From contig NC_061771.1 in the NCBI RefSeq assembly GCF_022458985.1, positions 14,795,001-14,859,000 of the forward strand: DNA of 64,000 nt. The letters are read 5' to 3'. The notes under the pieces are model-generated. The model saw only the letters and a list, made by a program, of their open reading frames with translations, had not been told where the DNA came from and did not search any database. The translations under genes were made by a program, and so were the position numbers. This document shows, piece after piece, positions 23,531-36,239 of the stretch. The stretch comes from Mugil cephalus. Its lineage: Eukaryota; Chordata; Actinopteri; Mugiliformes; Mugilidae. Each line of letters starts with the position of its first letter. The first letter of the stretch is position 1.

Positions 23531-26160
23531 CTCTCCTTTGGGAACTGTTTACGTCCGTCACCTGAGTAAGCACATCACACGTCACTTCCTGTTTCTTCAC
23601 CATGTCATGTTGCTGCATGCATATTATTTCAGCTTCTTTGAAATCACAAAAAAAAAAGAAAAAAAAAAAAACTTTGTATAGCAGTGAATTCTTACTACAT
23701 TTTTAGAACCACTTGTCTGCTTCTCACTTAATCAGCTTTGGTGTGTTAGCTTTAGCCATGACTACTCTGCCTCCTTTAATGATACTGATACATGTGATAA
23801 ACGTGCTTTATCTGTAGCATTGATTGCAATGCTATCTGAATTTGGAGCACAGCTACGCATCGTCGAAAACAAGGACCCTGTAGTCAGCGCGGACTAAGAG
23901 TAACTCCAGGTAGCTCCTAGGTCCTGGTGGTGTCGCTCCTCCCCTGAGCAGCCAGGAAACCAGGACCATTGAGATTTGTATTCAAGGGGCCAAAATAGGC
24001 AACACTGAATCCTGAAATTTCTGGCGAAGGCCAAAGCTAAGACTGTAAAACTGTTATTCGCATCGACAGTAATGACCAATGGTTATGCCAATCGTAGTTC
24101 ACTAAACTTTATGTGGAATCAGTCGTTGTGTAAGTTTGCCAAAAGTATGTCTTAAAAATCGTGCTTCTTGTCAAAACCCTTGTCTCTGTGTCGAACTAAA
24201 CAAAGAAATTCTAGCAACTGCTGCGCACACAAATTATACATCGGTTTAACCAGTTCTGTTACGACGACCATATTGTCTGATCCCATGACCAAGCAAATAT
24301 CAACAGACATTGTTTATGTTTATGGTAGATGTCTTTCTCCTAAAGTGTAGAAAGGTATTCTTGATAGAATAGATGTTGACTGATGATTAGATTATTACTA
24401 ACCAAATTAGGCGCTGTAGTTGTCTGAGGCTGATATATTCAGATAATTAAACAGCTGGTGATACTTTGTTTCTTTGTCACATTGGGTACAATGTAACCAA
24501 ATTCATCTTGAGAGCTGGATCAGCACCTTAGAAGAAGGTCTGTGTCTGATCATGTTCCATTATTGAATCTTTCAATAATAATGTAACTCACTTGGCTACA
24601 TATTGGAAAGAGCTCTCGACACATTAAAACGCATTAAATAAGTGTATGACAATAATGTATTCAATATCATGCAATTGCACAGACTTGCACCGTCACTTTC
24701 GTTGTTCAGATTTGTGAGTCTCCGGGGTTCAGAAGTGTCACACTGTGTATACATAAGCTGTGAAGCTGGGACTGAGAAGCAGCAGCGCAAGCAGCCGGTT
24801 CACAGATTAGGTTTGGCAAATTGGATGAATTAGGCGAAAGTAAACTTTGTTCACAGTCTATTTTCAGGATTTGGGGAGGCTGTGGTGTAGCATTAACAGG
24901 ATCAGCCAAAATGTATGTGTGTGTGCGAGACACACAGAGAGAGTGTGTAAGTCAGTAGTATCCATGTTCTTGTCTCCATGTTTATTGCATTTTTTTTTTA
25001 TGACTAAGAATGTTTTATATTCGTCTGCATCTTTGGTTGTGATTCTGGTAAAGTAGGTTTTATGCTAATTGAACAAAGTACCATTTGTTTCCACTGGTTA
25101 AATCATGTACTTCTTGTGTATTCCAGGTGCATATCTGGCCGTAGTATAACCTCCCCCCACAACGTGAAGCAAGAACAAAACTCTCCTCTTTCCTTCGACC
25201 TTTCGGTCACTTTTACTTTCCAACACCTTATTTTCTTTAAACGAAAAAGTGTCGCAATTTTTAAATAGCAGCACTCGTCTCTGGCTCAGAAGAAAAGAAT
25301 TCCATTTGGGCCGCTGTTCACCCAAGACAAACTAATGTATTCAGAGTAGTAATATACATGTAGCACCCTCGAGACGATGGCCCCTCTCACGTCAGTGTGC
25401 GAACTTCATTCACTCATTCTTCGTCCTCCTCAGAACGACAACAACCTCTTCAAACTTCAGTGCCACTTAAGGTGGATTCTGAACCCTCTCCACGGCCCTT
25501 AGTCGCAAATTAGCGGGGTCATTTCAGCCGTGACATAATCTCACCTGGAATTAGAGTGTGTAATGAGGAGGACTTTGTCGCACAGCTTGTTGAGTTTAAA
25601 TTAAAGCGGCGCCATTGTGTAAATTTCCTGGTATGTATTTAAAAGCAGTGGGTTTTATCGCGGACATTGTGTTGTGGAGAGGCTCTGCAGCTTTCTTGAG
25701 GAGGGAGCGTCTTTTGTGCTCGTCTTGTATTGAGACGGAAAAAAAGAGATTACTTCACTTGATTATATACATGAAGGCTTTGGAGACTGTAAATACACAT
25801 CTTAGAAAACACAGAAATAAATGCAAATGTTTTTCATGCATTTCAGCTATTTACAGTATTTAATAAATCTTTTGAATGCAGTCTTTAACAAAATACGTTT
25901 TGTGCTACGAGTAGATGTGGATGTGGCTCATTTTGGCTTTTTTTTCATTCAGCGTGGTTTTATTTCCCAGATATGTTTACTGCACCAGAGAGGAGTAAAG
26001 TTTTGTTTAACTTTTAATGCAAAACACCCACTAAATGCCACTCACTTTGAGTCGAGCGTCACGTCTTCATACTGACACATCATCTGAAGACCTTAAAATT
26101 AGATTAGTTTAAAAAGGTCTTAACGCCTGTTGATAAATCAATTTGTTTTTGGCCATGTTC
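23531..26160. other. Intergenic, no gene seen
   Basis: AT-rich, with no recognised coding exon. A perfect octamer in reverse orientation (ATGCAAAT) lies at 25821-25828. The stretch near 25480-25620 (GGTGGATTCTGAACCCTC through GCGGCGCCATTG) is less AT-rich than its surroundings and could be a conserved non-coding element. Confidence 0.4.
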
Positions 26161-26166
26161 CTCTGT

Positions 26167-26168
<2 letters not shown>

Positions 26169-26236
<68 letters not shown>
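26169..26236 (+). repeat. (GT)34 microsatellite
   Basis: Uninterrupted GT dinucleotide array of 68 bases. Confidence 0.97.
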
Positions 26237-26237
<1 letters not shown>

Positions 26238-26334
26238 GGTGTGCGACAATGCATCGCTGACCCTTTGATTGAGGGATAAGTCGCTACTTGTGCGTCCATC
26301 TTGATTTGATGACCAGAGAGAGGGCTGATTGACC

Positions 26335-26645
26335 TCATGACCTCCCTGTGTGGGGCGGCTCCCCCCGCTGTCCGGAGCTCCTGTCAGAGGGTTAATGAGC
26401 GACGGCTGCTCGGGGCACGTCGGCCACTGGCTAAGTGACCGGACCGGATGACCACCCTCTGCTCCGACTCTTACGGCTCCCTACGGCCACCCCTCGCCCT
26501 CCCTCCCCCTCCCAGAGTGAAGCTGGGGCTCGTGGGGCTTAAGCTCAGGTTTGTACAGCTGCTGGACGAGCCTTCATTGCTCAGCAACGGAAATGTTCAC
26601 CACGTCTACGTCACGGCAGTTTGGGATCCGGCAGAAACAGAAAAT
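26335..26645. other. GC-rich block in the desert, enhancer or non-coding exon candidate
   Basis: Local GC content is clearly above the flanks. A plus-strand ORF of 66 codons begins with ATG at 26448 and is rich in C-ending codons in its first half, but has no recognisable domain and no clear splice partner. Confidence 0.3.
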
Positions 26646-26924
26646 TAAATAATAGAAAAAGAGTGTTTCCCCACAACTGATGTTTGATGAGAAACATTGA
26701 GACTTTATTCTAATTTATCACTCAAGGCACTCAGATTTTGTTCTTTGTGTATTAAGGTTAAACAGTTCAGGCTCTTGTTTATCATTCATGACAAACATTT
26801 ACATATAGTGCATGATCACTCCATGAATAATAATGACACATAAACAAGTACTTATAGGGTTTTTAATTAAGCATAGATTTTATACACATCTACTAATCAT
26901 TCACAAGTTGTTCTACACAATAGA

Positions 26925-27290
26925 CACCGATCAGCCACAACATTAAAACCACTGATAGGAGAAGTAAATAACATCGACCATCTCGTGACAACACAATGTT
27001 CTGCTGAGAAATTTCTGGACCAGGCGTTCATTCATGTGGATGTTACTTGGACATGTAGCACCCACTTAGACCAGACCAGACACCCCCACCCCATAGTAAT
27101 GACACCCAGCAGGATGCAGCCTGACATAGACACACACACACAAAAACGGTTTAGGAACAACTCAAACCGATCAAGTATCTGTGGGATTCACTAGAACCAG
27201 CTTGAGAGACCTCTCCCCTCATCCCATAGGACACCACAGGACACCCTCAGAAGGCCCATGTCCATTCTCTGATGAGTCAAGAGAGACCTT
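26925..27290 (+). mobile_element. Internally deleted Tc1/mariner-type element, copy 2
   Basis: The left terminal repeat reads CACCGATCAGCCACAACATT at 26925-26944. The element then follows the copy at 4557 base for base with scattered changes: GAGAAGTAAATAACAT, GTGACAACACAATGTTCTGC, GTGGATGTTACTTGGACATG, CAGCAGGATGCAGCCTGACA and GATCAAGTATCTGTGGGAT. It is truncated on the right near 27290, before the right terminal repeat. Confidence 0.75.
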
Positions 27291-29240
27291 GTGATGGAAA
27301 AGTTAACAAAGCAGAATAGAAGCTGGCACGCTACAGCCTTCACCGTTTTGATTCTGACAGTAATTCTGTAACATTGTCTTGAACATCATGAGCACTGGTG
27401 AACACCATGTGACAAGCAAAAAAGCTCTTAATGACTAGTTTTTATTATTTGCAATCAACAATTATTACACAATAAGGCTTTAAGTGATGAAACTGTCCAG
27501 TTGTTCTGCTGTACATTGCAAACAAAAGCAACCGTAGCGTATGATATTTACTCAGTAGAAAATAACATCTTTTGTCTGATGTAAGTATTTAAAGAAAACT
27601 ATGAGCAGGTCCAGACCTTGGAGTGAAGGCCAGCCCTGCATTCACAGTGGACAACATCTCGTCTTTCCACACAGTCACGGAGACAGTGTGAAGGCTTCCT
27701 TTGCTGGTGTGTCCATTAATCCATTAGCATCCACAGTTGTCAGGGATGGTAATATCACAATAATGTGTAATGGCAAGGAGAACTGTAATATATATTAAAT
27801 TTTAACAGAAACAGAAGAATCCAGTCTTGGCAAAAGGAAAAAAAATCTTTACATAAGGTGGTTAACTTTAGGAATTCCTGTTATTAAAAAGTTAGTCTAC
27901 CAAACAAACATTAGTTTTACAGTAGGCAAAGGTTAGCAGATTAGCCAAACGTTGAAAGCAAACTTCACCTACAGCATCTGTTCTGTTTACAGTGTCGCGA
28001 GACAATCCTGAATGAAAACGTAAGTTATCCTCAGGGAAGTGATTAAATGTTCCATCATTACACTTTTGAAACAGACATAGATCAATACTTATGTAGATCT
28101 TGAAAACTTACTAAACGTCATTTGGTTGCCCTGATTGACTAACTTATTCTTTCTCATTCTGAACTTTTAAATTTTCAATTACATGGTGAGATTATTCTGT
28201 ATGTTTCCTTCATTCGTCTGCTTTTGTGATTTCACATTTATTTTTGAACAAACTATTTAACACAGAAGTAGGAGATTGTTGTGTCTTCATGCGTCACAAC
28301 ATCACGTTTTTACTTTTTCAGTAAATTAAACTGATCCCTGAGGGTTGACGTTTTTTCGACCAAACACTATGATGTACTTTCTAACATTTCTTTCATGTGA
28401 CTAATGAAAAACAGCTGAAGCTTATTTTACATGTTGTAATTTGTGAACATCTCTGCACCCAGTATAACGAGAGTTCTGACTTTTATTTGTATTTCTAGAC
28501 TCCTCCTGTTTGTCTTAATTTGTCTCATATGTTCAGCAGATTTGACCCACAATGCAACAGGCTTGTTTCCCCTGGCGTCATGGCAGCGAGCAGGAGCCCA
28601 GCTGAAGGCGGCCCATCCCAGTGTGGAAGTTTGTTAAAGTGAACAGGGTAATGAATTTTAAACTGCTATAGTAACAGCTCTCAGACATGTGGTTTTAGTT
28701 GTGCGAGCATGGGTGAGTGGGTGGGCGTGTGTGTGTGCGGTTAGGATTTGCAGTTGTGTCTGTGTCTATGTATCTGTATGAATGTAGGGGATATGTGCAT
28801 TAATGGGGGTGGGGGCTGGGTTGGGTTCTGTGTTATGTGTGAGTGTATGTGCTGGGGATAAAGACCTAGCAAACCAGCCTGGCTTAGCTGACAGGTGACA
28901 AGGGTTGTTTTGAATGGGGATTTTGTAATACCAACAGGGAGGAAAAAGCCGGGGTACCAAGGGACTTCTGAAAAGAGAGAAAGAGGACTTTTCTTCTAGC
29001 AGTGAAGGAAGAGAGAAAGGGCCCTGAAGGCTCCGGGGGACTTAGGGATCCCTCTAATCAAACTGCTCCACCGTCTAGCGCACTCATTTTTATTCAAAAC
29101 GTAGAAATGCTAAATCATTCCAATCGGATTGATCCCTGTGTCAGTGCCTGTGTGGTATTTTCATTCTCCTCTTTCCGCCGTGTCCTCAACTTTGACATAT
29201 CAGTCAAGCAAGGACAGGGCTGTTACAAAGAGGACTGATC
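27291..29240. other. Intergenic, no gene seen
   Basis: AT-rich, with a GT-rich stretch near 28700-28860. No gene was recognised. Confidence 0.45.
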
Positions 29241-29249
29241 CAGAGGCAG

Positions 29250-29345
29250 CCTAATGGTTAAGGAGTGGCATTTTAAACGTTGTTTGTAAATTTGCATTAA
29301 TTAGCCAGGCCCTCTTGAAACGATCCGCTCCAAGTTGCTTCGTTT
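29250..29345 (+). promoter_or_regulatory. Candidate conserved element with POU octamer and homeodomain site
   Basis: A perfect octamer ATTTGCAT (29290-29297) runs straight into TTAATTA (29297-29303), a homeodomain core, followed by GCCAGGCCCTCTTG. Such composite POU/homeodomain sites are typical of neural enhancers. Conservation cannot be judged from one sequence. Confidence 0.35.
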
Positions 29346-29639
29346 CAGGAGGTTTTCCCACTGAATTTGACAGAACAAAAGACCACGACTTCGGACTGAG
29401 GTACAGTAAAGTTGTTTCGCTTAAAAAATAATAAAATGTTGGAGGTTACACACACACACACATAAATGTCCCTGTCACAGAACAAACCATGGACACAGAT
29501 AAATCTATCAGCAACAAATAGAAGGAACATGGCGCATGTGTAAAGCTGCCTTAGAGCAAACTGAGTGACTGAGTGACATAGGAGGGTCTCTGCATGCAAC
29601 AGGTGCTGGTTCTTCACCAGTCTGCTTAACTTACAGAGG

Positions 29640-29885
29640 GAGTGGTAAAGAGAAAATAATTCTCAGTGAAGAGTTTGTCCAGCGGCATGTGGGGACTCCA
29701 GGATGGACGGGAAGAAGATTCTAGACGCAATGTTGGACACCACTACATATCACCACAAACACAGCATCTCCATCTAAAGCATGGTAGTAGCAGAATTATG
29801 GCTGTTGTTTTTGTTGTTGTTTTTCATCAAGACAATGACCTGAAGCAAACAGTGTTGTTATAGAATTAGGTAAAATTACAGTGTC
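29640..29885 (+). mobile_element. Tc1-like transposase fossil
   Basis: The plus strand encodes a broken piece of the DDE domain: LKHG followed by SSRIMAVVF, then FHQDNDLKQT, matching the LKHGG-S-IMVWG and QDNDPKHT signatures of Tc1-like transposases. Only the part around the second catalytic Asp is readable. No terminal repeats were found. It belongs to a different Tc1 group from the two CACTGATCAGG-type copies. Confidence 0.65.
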
Positions 29886-31110
29886 CAGATGTGCAGGACA
29901 CATTGAGACCCAGCCACACACAGACTGAATCCTGCCGTCAGTGGGAGGAATATTTATACAGTCACTCAATGTACAACATTTTGCATTAACTGAGATCATT
30001 AACATTACAAAGGGTTTTGGTTTTTATTTTCTTCTGTAAGTTCTTCTTGAAAAGGCCAAATTATTTACAACTTGATTCCATTTATAAAAACAATAAAAAG
30101 GGGAAGACAGGCTCAGTAGGTGCACATGCTACACATGCTGAGTACTAATCCTCTTCTGAAACCTGTCATCTTTTTTACAAGCAGAGATTATCTAATGATC
30201 TTATTGTACTGTTGCATTGTAGAAATTTGATGTATTTTACATATAAAAGACAGTTTCTGTCACACCCACAACGTTGTGCAACATCAATCTACCAAACTAT
30301 TTTTTAAACACCAAAAACAAACGCCCATTTAATTTAATCTAATTAAAAAGCTAGCTACTAATGCTACTGCTGGGAGCCTTCAACTACATGACTAGATACA
30401 ATGATTACTTTTTACTTTAAGTTTTGTGTTTTATTCATTTCATTATTTATGTCAATATTCTGACCTAATTAAAACATGTAAACAGTATTACTGACCATAG
30501 GCTGTACTAGAAACAAATATATAAGTAAACCTCTTACTAACCATCGTCATATTTAACAACATAGATTTTTCTATCAGTGACACTGTGTTAAAAACTACTT
30601 TTCACAACAATTGCACAGATATAACAAATGAAAACTGGCTGTTTTTGACCATGTTTAATCACTTTAAGGTATTTGAGACTCCAGACTCCAGAAGATCAAA
30701 GATTTAAGAACTTCAATGTCGTTGCAAATGAGCTACAACGAAATTTAGTTTGGCAGCAATCTCCAGTAGCAGCTTGAGGTCAGGTGTTTAAAATGTAGGT
30801 CAGGTGATTACAAAAATAGAAAAATAACCAATGTTCTTAAAATGATCACATGAATAAACTGGAGATTAAAGTTAAAAGATAAAAGCCAAATGCTTGTTAT
30901 TGGTTTAATGTTCAACTCCAATCAAACTTTCCTTCTTTTGGCATAAACTTCCCATTCACAACATTACGCGCACTATGAGCTCACCTTAGGAAGTGAACTG
31001 ACATCAGAGTGGATTAGTGGTGGGGGTGCACAGAGAACTTGGTAATTGTATTGAAAACCAACTAATTTTTAAAGTTAAACACCCCTGCTGTGACCCAGCC
31101 TGTCCAACAG
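29886..31110. other. Intergenic, no gene seen
   Basis: Strongly AT-rich, with no ORF of note. Confidence 0.5.
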
Positions 31111-31117
31111 AGAACAC

Positions 31118-32470
31118 TTACCCAGGCAAACACCCCCCCCCATGCCCACTCCCACCTCCACCCCAGCGCACCCGCCACCGCGGCCTGTAGCACCGCAGGG
31201 ACGAAAAAGACGAGCACCGCCTCAACCCTCGTCCTCTCTCCACCAACGTCCCAAGATTAAACTGTTCAGTGTTTGTGTGGTCTCCTCTCGGGCCGTGGGG
31301 GTGAAGGATGGTCCGGGCAGAGGGAGAGCGAGGAGCTCCAGTCAGTGTGTGGGAACCACATGGGGAGAAATCCCCGGCTGATCCCGGCCAAGACACTTTG
31401 TTTTTCTCCCCTTCGCTCCCACCCCCTTCCCTCCCTCTCTTTCTGTCCATCCATTTTTGGGTTTTCATTTTTATTCATAGGGTGATTGGGGTGGAGGGAA
31501 GGGTGTCAAGAAAGCAGGGGCCAGTTTATGTGTGTGTGTGTGTGTGTGTGTAGGAGGAAGGGATTGTTAGGCGGCTGATGCCAGTGGATGTAGGTGCAGG
31601 CCTCAGACCAGGCCTGCCAACAATAGCCACAGTGTTGTTTGGGTAGTTGCGTCCAGGACTCTTGGACATTCTTCCCATGTCAGTATAATCACTACTGGGA
31701 GGTAGCTCCATTACGGATTACCATATCATTAATAGTATCCATGACTTTTGTTCAAAGGCTACTTGTGTAATGTTGCCTTGTGGATGACGGCTAATCCGCT
31801 GAGCTGCAGCTGTAGGAAAGAAGAGGGGTAGATCCCACCATCAGTCTCTCTCTCTCTCTCTCCCTGTGCCTCACACACACATATATAGACACACACATGC
31901 AAACACATATAGAGGCATCTCCCTGTCCCGGCCCACGGGGATCAGGCCACTGAAAGACAGATACAAACAACAGTCAAATACAAAGTTCCCCCCATGGCGA
32001 AAAAGAAACATTCATTCTACACTTCCCAACTGATCCCCTCCTTAAAGCCAAAGACCAGCCCCCGCCACCACCACCACCACCTCCTCCTCCTCCCCTCTCC
32101 TCCCCTCTCCTCCCCTATCCTCCCCTATCCCTGAGTTGGCTGTCGTCCTCCCATTAAAGCCCTACGCTCTTTAGCGCAGGCCTCCTCTCAGATGGTGGGC
32201 CAGATTAGGAGGGGAACAATAACAGTTTTCAATGTAAAATGTGCATCTTGTTAGTCCTTTTTCTTTTCCTCCACTATCTCAGGATGGGGAGAGAAAGGGA
32301 GACGCGTAAGCGGCCATTCAGAAAGTTATCTGTGGGTGTCTTCTCCTCACAAACAGTGGCTTGTTCTGTGGCTGTTTTAATCCTCAGGCTTCTCTCTGTC
32401 TACCGCTGGATTTTCTCAGCCAGTGTTTCCACAGAGGTCTCGGCTCGCACACGGCCTCCTCCTTAAAAGC
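31118..32470. other. GC/CT-rich block with low-complexity tracts
   Basis: It contains purine/pyrimidine tracts and a GT array at 31529-31551. A TCCCC(T/A)-type tandem run (CTCCTCCCC units) lies at 32080-32130. SOX-type ACAAT cores lie near 32215, and an RBPJ-type TGTGGGAA at 31348-31355. Overlapping ORFs on both strands (up to 116 codons) are explained by composition. It could be a regulatory block. Confidence 0.35.
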
Positions 32471-34250
32471 TTTGAATTTCAACGTATTTGTCAAGATTTA
32501 AGTCAAATTAAAGCTGGAAATATAAGAATCCAATTAGAAAAGAATTCATTTTTTGCCAACTTCCAATTTTCTTTTAAATTTCCTCCAAATAAGTGATGAG
32601 GTGCGTTTAATAACTAAAGTCACGTGCATTACAAATATTAATTCAGAACATTAAATATAAGTTTTGCTTGGGTCAATGTTTTAAGTCAAACAAGATCTAA
32701 TTTTATCAAGAGAATCAGTTTGTTTGTTTTCACTAGTTCTTCGTCTTGAGTCACCCCCGATGTTGGCACGGGTGGCTGCCAAGTCTGAGAGCAGCAGACA
32801 TCTTTGAACGATGCACTCTCAAGAACTTGTTTGTTTTCCTAATGGGTATTAATGCTTGGCATAAAAAAAAAGTACGTTGTTGGTTCAGCAGAGTTCAGAT
32901 GAGGAAGCAGGACAGATGATAAGCGGGAAAAAAGGCTGAGAAATCACTGAAATGTGATAATACAAGAAGTTTAAATCAAGCTCCATGTCATAGTTTCCAT
33001 AATCTTTCAAATGCATCTTGACACCTTAACAGCAGAATTAGGATCTTTAATTTGTTAATAAAATATCAGCCTGGACTAATATTATTGTGTTGATGAATTT
33101 GTTTTCCAATTTGAAAACTAGCAAATATTTTTAGGAAAAATCTTGTAAATCAGCAAATTAATAAAAATGTATAATTAGTTTTATTTTAAATAACAGAGTT
33201 TGATAAGAATGTTTAAGGTCCAAAGTTTAATATAAAGGTCAGTGTTACTATGTTAAGATGAGTTTGACGCTGTAACAGTGTAACTGATTTTTATTTAGTT
33301 TTCACATCAGTTCATATCAGATAAGTTAAATTGTGCATCAATGTGGAAAAAAACGGTGTATTTTGAATTAAAAAATATAACATAGCGACGGTTGTAATTC
33401 CAGATCAAACGGAGTCAGATGCCAATAGTAAAATAATTCTACTGAAAAGTTTCCACATATCTACTGAAAAACAATACAGATACACTACATGTGACTGAGG
33501 TTAGATTTTTCTACTGTTTCCATTCACTCAGTTTCATACGTGCAGACACAACTCGTTTAAGTTGGTACAGATGCTTTAACTCTCTGTTCACTGAGAGATT
33601 CACAAAGAGCTCTCAGGGATAAACTCTGTGGTGTGGATTAGATTAAATAACCGAAACCCTGTTTACTCACTACAAAGCCTAAGAAGAGGAATCTGAAATT
33701 ATGACGTTAGCTTAATGTTGAAATTTAAAATGTTTCACGTAAGGATGACTTTTCTTTGGTGGTGCTTCTAGTCGTCTGGGTCTAATCTGTTTTGTGCATC
33801 TACTCTACGGTGGATTAATCTAAAAGACGTTTAAAAAACAAAAAGGTAACCATCGAGTTAGAGCAGCTTCTACCTTCTCTACCGTAGAGATGAAGAGGGA
33901 AAGTTTAAAATGAGTCTTTGAGACAAATACATCGGGTTGTAACACGGAAAACAGTCTCTTTATCATGAATTAGTGTAATTAACAGATAAACGGCTCTAAC
34001 CTCCTTTAAAGTTATTCTTTGGGGCAGCAACTGTTTGAGTTTTCTTTGAGACGTTTAACTAATGGTCCAGATTCTCATTCAGAACTGAAGAAAACGCTTC
34101 ACGTCCTCAGGAAAAAAACAGGAGTTTCTCTGTTTTAGTTTGGTTTTTGAAAATGTTTTGGTGAAGCTGTGTCTTTGTTGTAGAGTCTCTGGAAACAGAT
34201 TTAAATCACTGATTTCTAGCCGCCTCAACCCGTCTCACTGAGTGACATGT
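32471..34250. other. AT-rich intergenic, no gene seen
   Basis: Long AT-rich run with no ORF above about 60 codons and no repeat family recognised. Confidence 0.5.
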
Positions 34251-34264
34251 GTTATTTCAAACTG

Positions 34265-35070
34265 ACTCCTGCCTCGTGCCTCTCGTGGTTGTCACTCGTC
34301 GTGTTCTTGGTGTTGGACATGGGTGCCCTGCTGTGAGGGTCAGTGTGAGGTCAGCGGGGGGTACGACCGCTTCGGCCACTGCCAGGATGACCACAGATGC
34401 CTCACCAATCAAACCTGTATAGGTAGAATAAAACTGATTGTTTTTCTTATATTGAAAACGTCCGTTTGTCTCTTAGCTCTGTCCTCAGCGTGTGTCTCTT
34501 CAGGATCTTTATTCTAAAGCTTCCTCCACTAAAAATAACTTTCACTATAACGTTCACACATTTATTTGGCGGATTTCATTCAGTCTCAGCCCCGAGCGGT
34601 CACTTGAAACGAAGCCTCCGACCCTCGCCGGCTGCCAATCTCGTCTCCGCTTTATTTCTTCCTCTCCATCGCTTACTGAGATCATGACCTCGGAGGGTGA
34701 CCCGCGGAGCCCCGGGGTCCCCCTCCGCTGGCCCTACGCTGGCCCCGAGGAGCAGCTAAATACAGATGAGCGTCCGTCATCTTGCCGGACAAAGGGGGGG
34801 AACATACCATGCTCGCCCCTCATGAGTCCAGCCAAGCGCACGGGGAGCACATTAGGACCTCTGGGTTTTATTTCCCCTTTTCTTTTTAGTCCCGCAAAGA
34901 GTCGACCGGGGCGTCAAGTTTGTCAGGTGCCTCAGCTGTGGCCGTCTGACCACATCACACATCACAAACACAGACACACACGGCCTTTCAGATTCCCAAA
35001 AAGGCCTCGCGTCGCATTCTCCCGATTCACGTTGTCGGTTTTCATATTCTCCGCGCGCCACTGAAGCGTT
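34265..35070 (+). other. GC- and CpG-rich island with orphan ORFs
   Basis: A sharp rise in GC and CpG against AT-rich flanks. Two open stretches are seen on the plus strand. One (34270-34422) is Cys-rich and open without an ATG. The other starts at an ATG at 34684, with C/G-ending codons for its first 25 or so codons, and runs to 35064 (126 codons). A CAG|GTGCCT donor-like site lies near 34926. No known domain was recognised. It may be a CpG-island enhancer or the promoter of a non-coding RNA rather than a gene. Confidence 0.3.
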
Positions 35071-35299
35071 ATGTTTGTTAAGATTTCTGGCAGGAACGAA
35101 GCGGACCCGGTTACAACTTAAAGGCTTTCTTAGAGAAACCTTCACACGTGAATGCAGTCTCACAAGCACGAGTGTGATTGAAGCCCCCCCCACGCCCCCC
35201 CTTTCATTCAGTCTCATGACGGAGACTCTGGTGAAATCTTGAGCTCTTGAGCAGAGAAGAGACAGAAGCTGTGAAGTCTTCACGAGTTTCGCTCACAAT

Positions 35300-36235
35300 A
35301 AGCTCGGCCGAGATGGTGCAAACCGTATTTTATCACCGTTAAAAGGAGCTTCTTCGTCCTCATTACAGAGGAGCACGTATTATCACAGAGCCCAGTCATT
35401 TTGATATTAGTGGTTTAACTGATGGGGTTAATTAATGGCAGAATCACTACAATAAAATAAATAAAAAATGCTGCATTTCATTAGTGGATTGTTATTTCTG
35501 GTGTATGTTGATATGATATTGTAGTATTAAAAGTATTAGTCTGTAAAATAATTTGCAGTTTAGTGCTTGGTTAAATGTAAAGGACTAGAAAATTAATGAT
35601 TTTGTTTTAAAAATGTGTTGAAAGAAATGAGTGAGTAATATATATATCTTAAAAGTGAAAGCTGTGCTGTAAATTAAATTTCAGTTTTACTGAAATTTTA
35701 AATGAAAATGCAGCTTATTGAAGAAAATCTTCGCTGTTGGACATTTTAATTGGAAATATTAGTTCAGTACAAAGTTGCCTAATGCAGTAATTTAGATGTT
35801 ACTGCCAGGATTAGTACAATGAGACTATTTGATTTCTCAATTTAGGAAAATGTGTGAATCTCTATGATCAAATCTGATGATCAATGCGTAGTTTTGCCAT
35901 ATTTTGTGTATTTTTTCTGCATACTTACATCTGTGGTGATCTATAAGTCACGTGTCTGATCTTTTTCAGGAAACTGGAACCCACTGAAAACGATTAAACT
36001 CTCTAAAATGCTCTCTGCACCTGATCTGAGTGTGTGCGTTCCCGGCATCGAAGCCGAATAAAGAAAAATCAGAGCATTGATTCAAAATGACAAATAAATA
36101 AACAAAATGTAAAAGTTCCTAAAGATCCTGTGGGTTAATATCTTTATTAAGCTTTCTCGAATTTACATACATCCTTTCAAATATGAATAATTTATTGATG
36201 TTGTTAAACGTAATGCCACTAATCTCCAACAAAAA
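35300..36235. other. AT-rich intergenic, no gene seen
   Basis: No gene, repeat family or strong motif was recognised. Confidence 0.5.
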
Positions 36236-36239
36236 GGCC

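Noticed and set aside
34852-35283. 143-residue minus-strand ORF in the CpG-rich island
   Set aside because: Opposes the plus-strand ORF and shows no domain; explained by local GC content.
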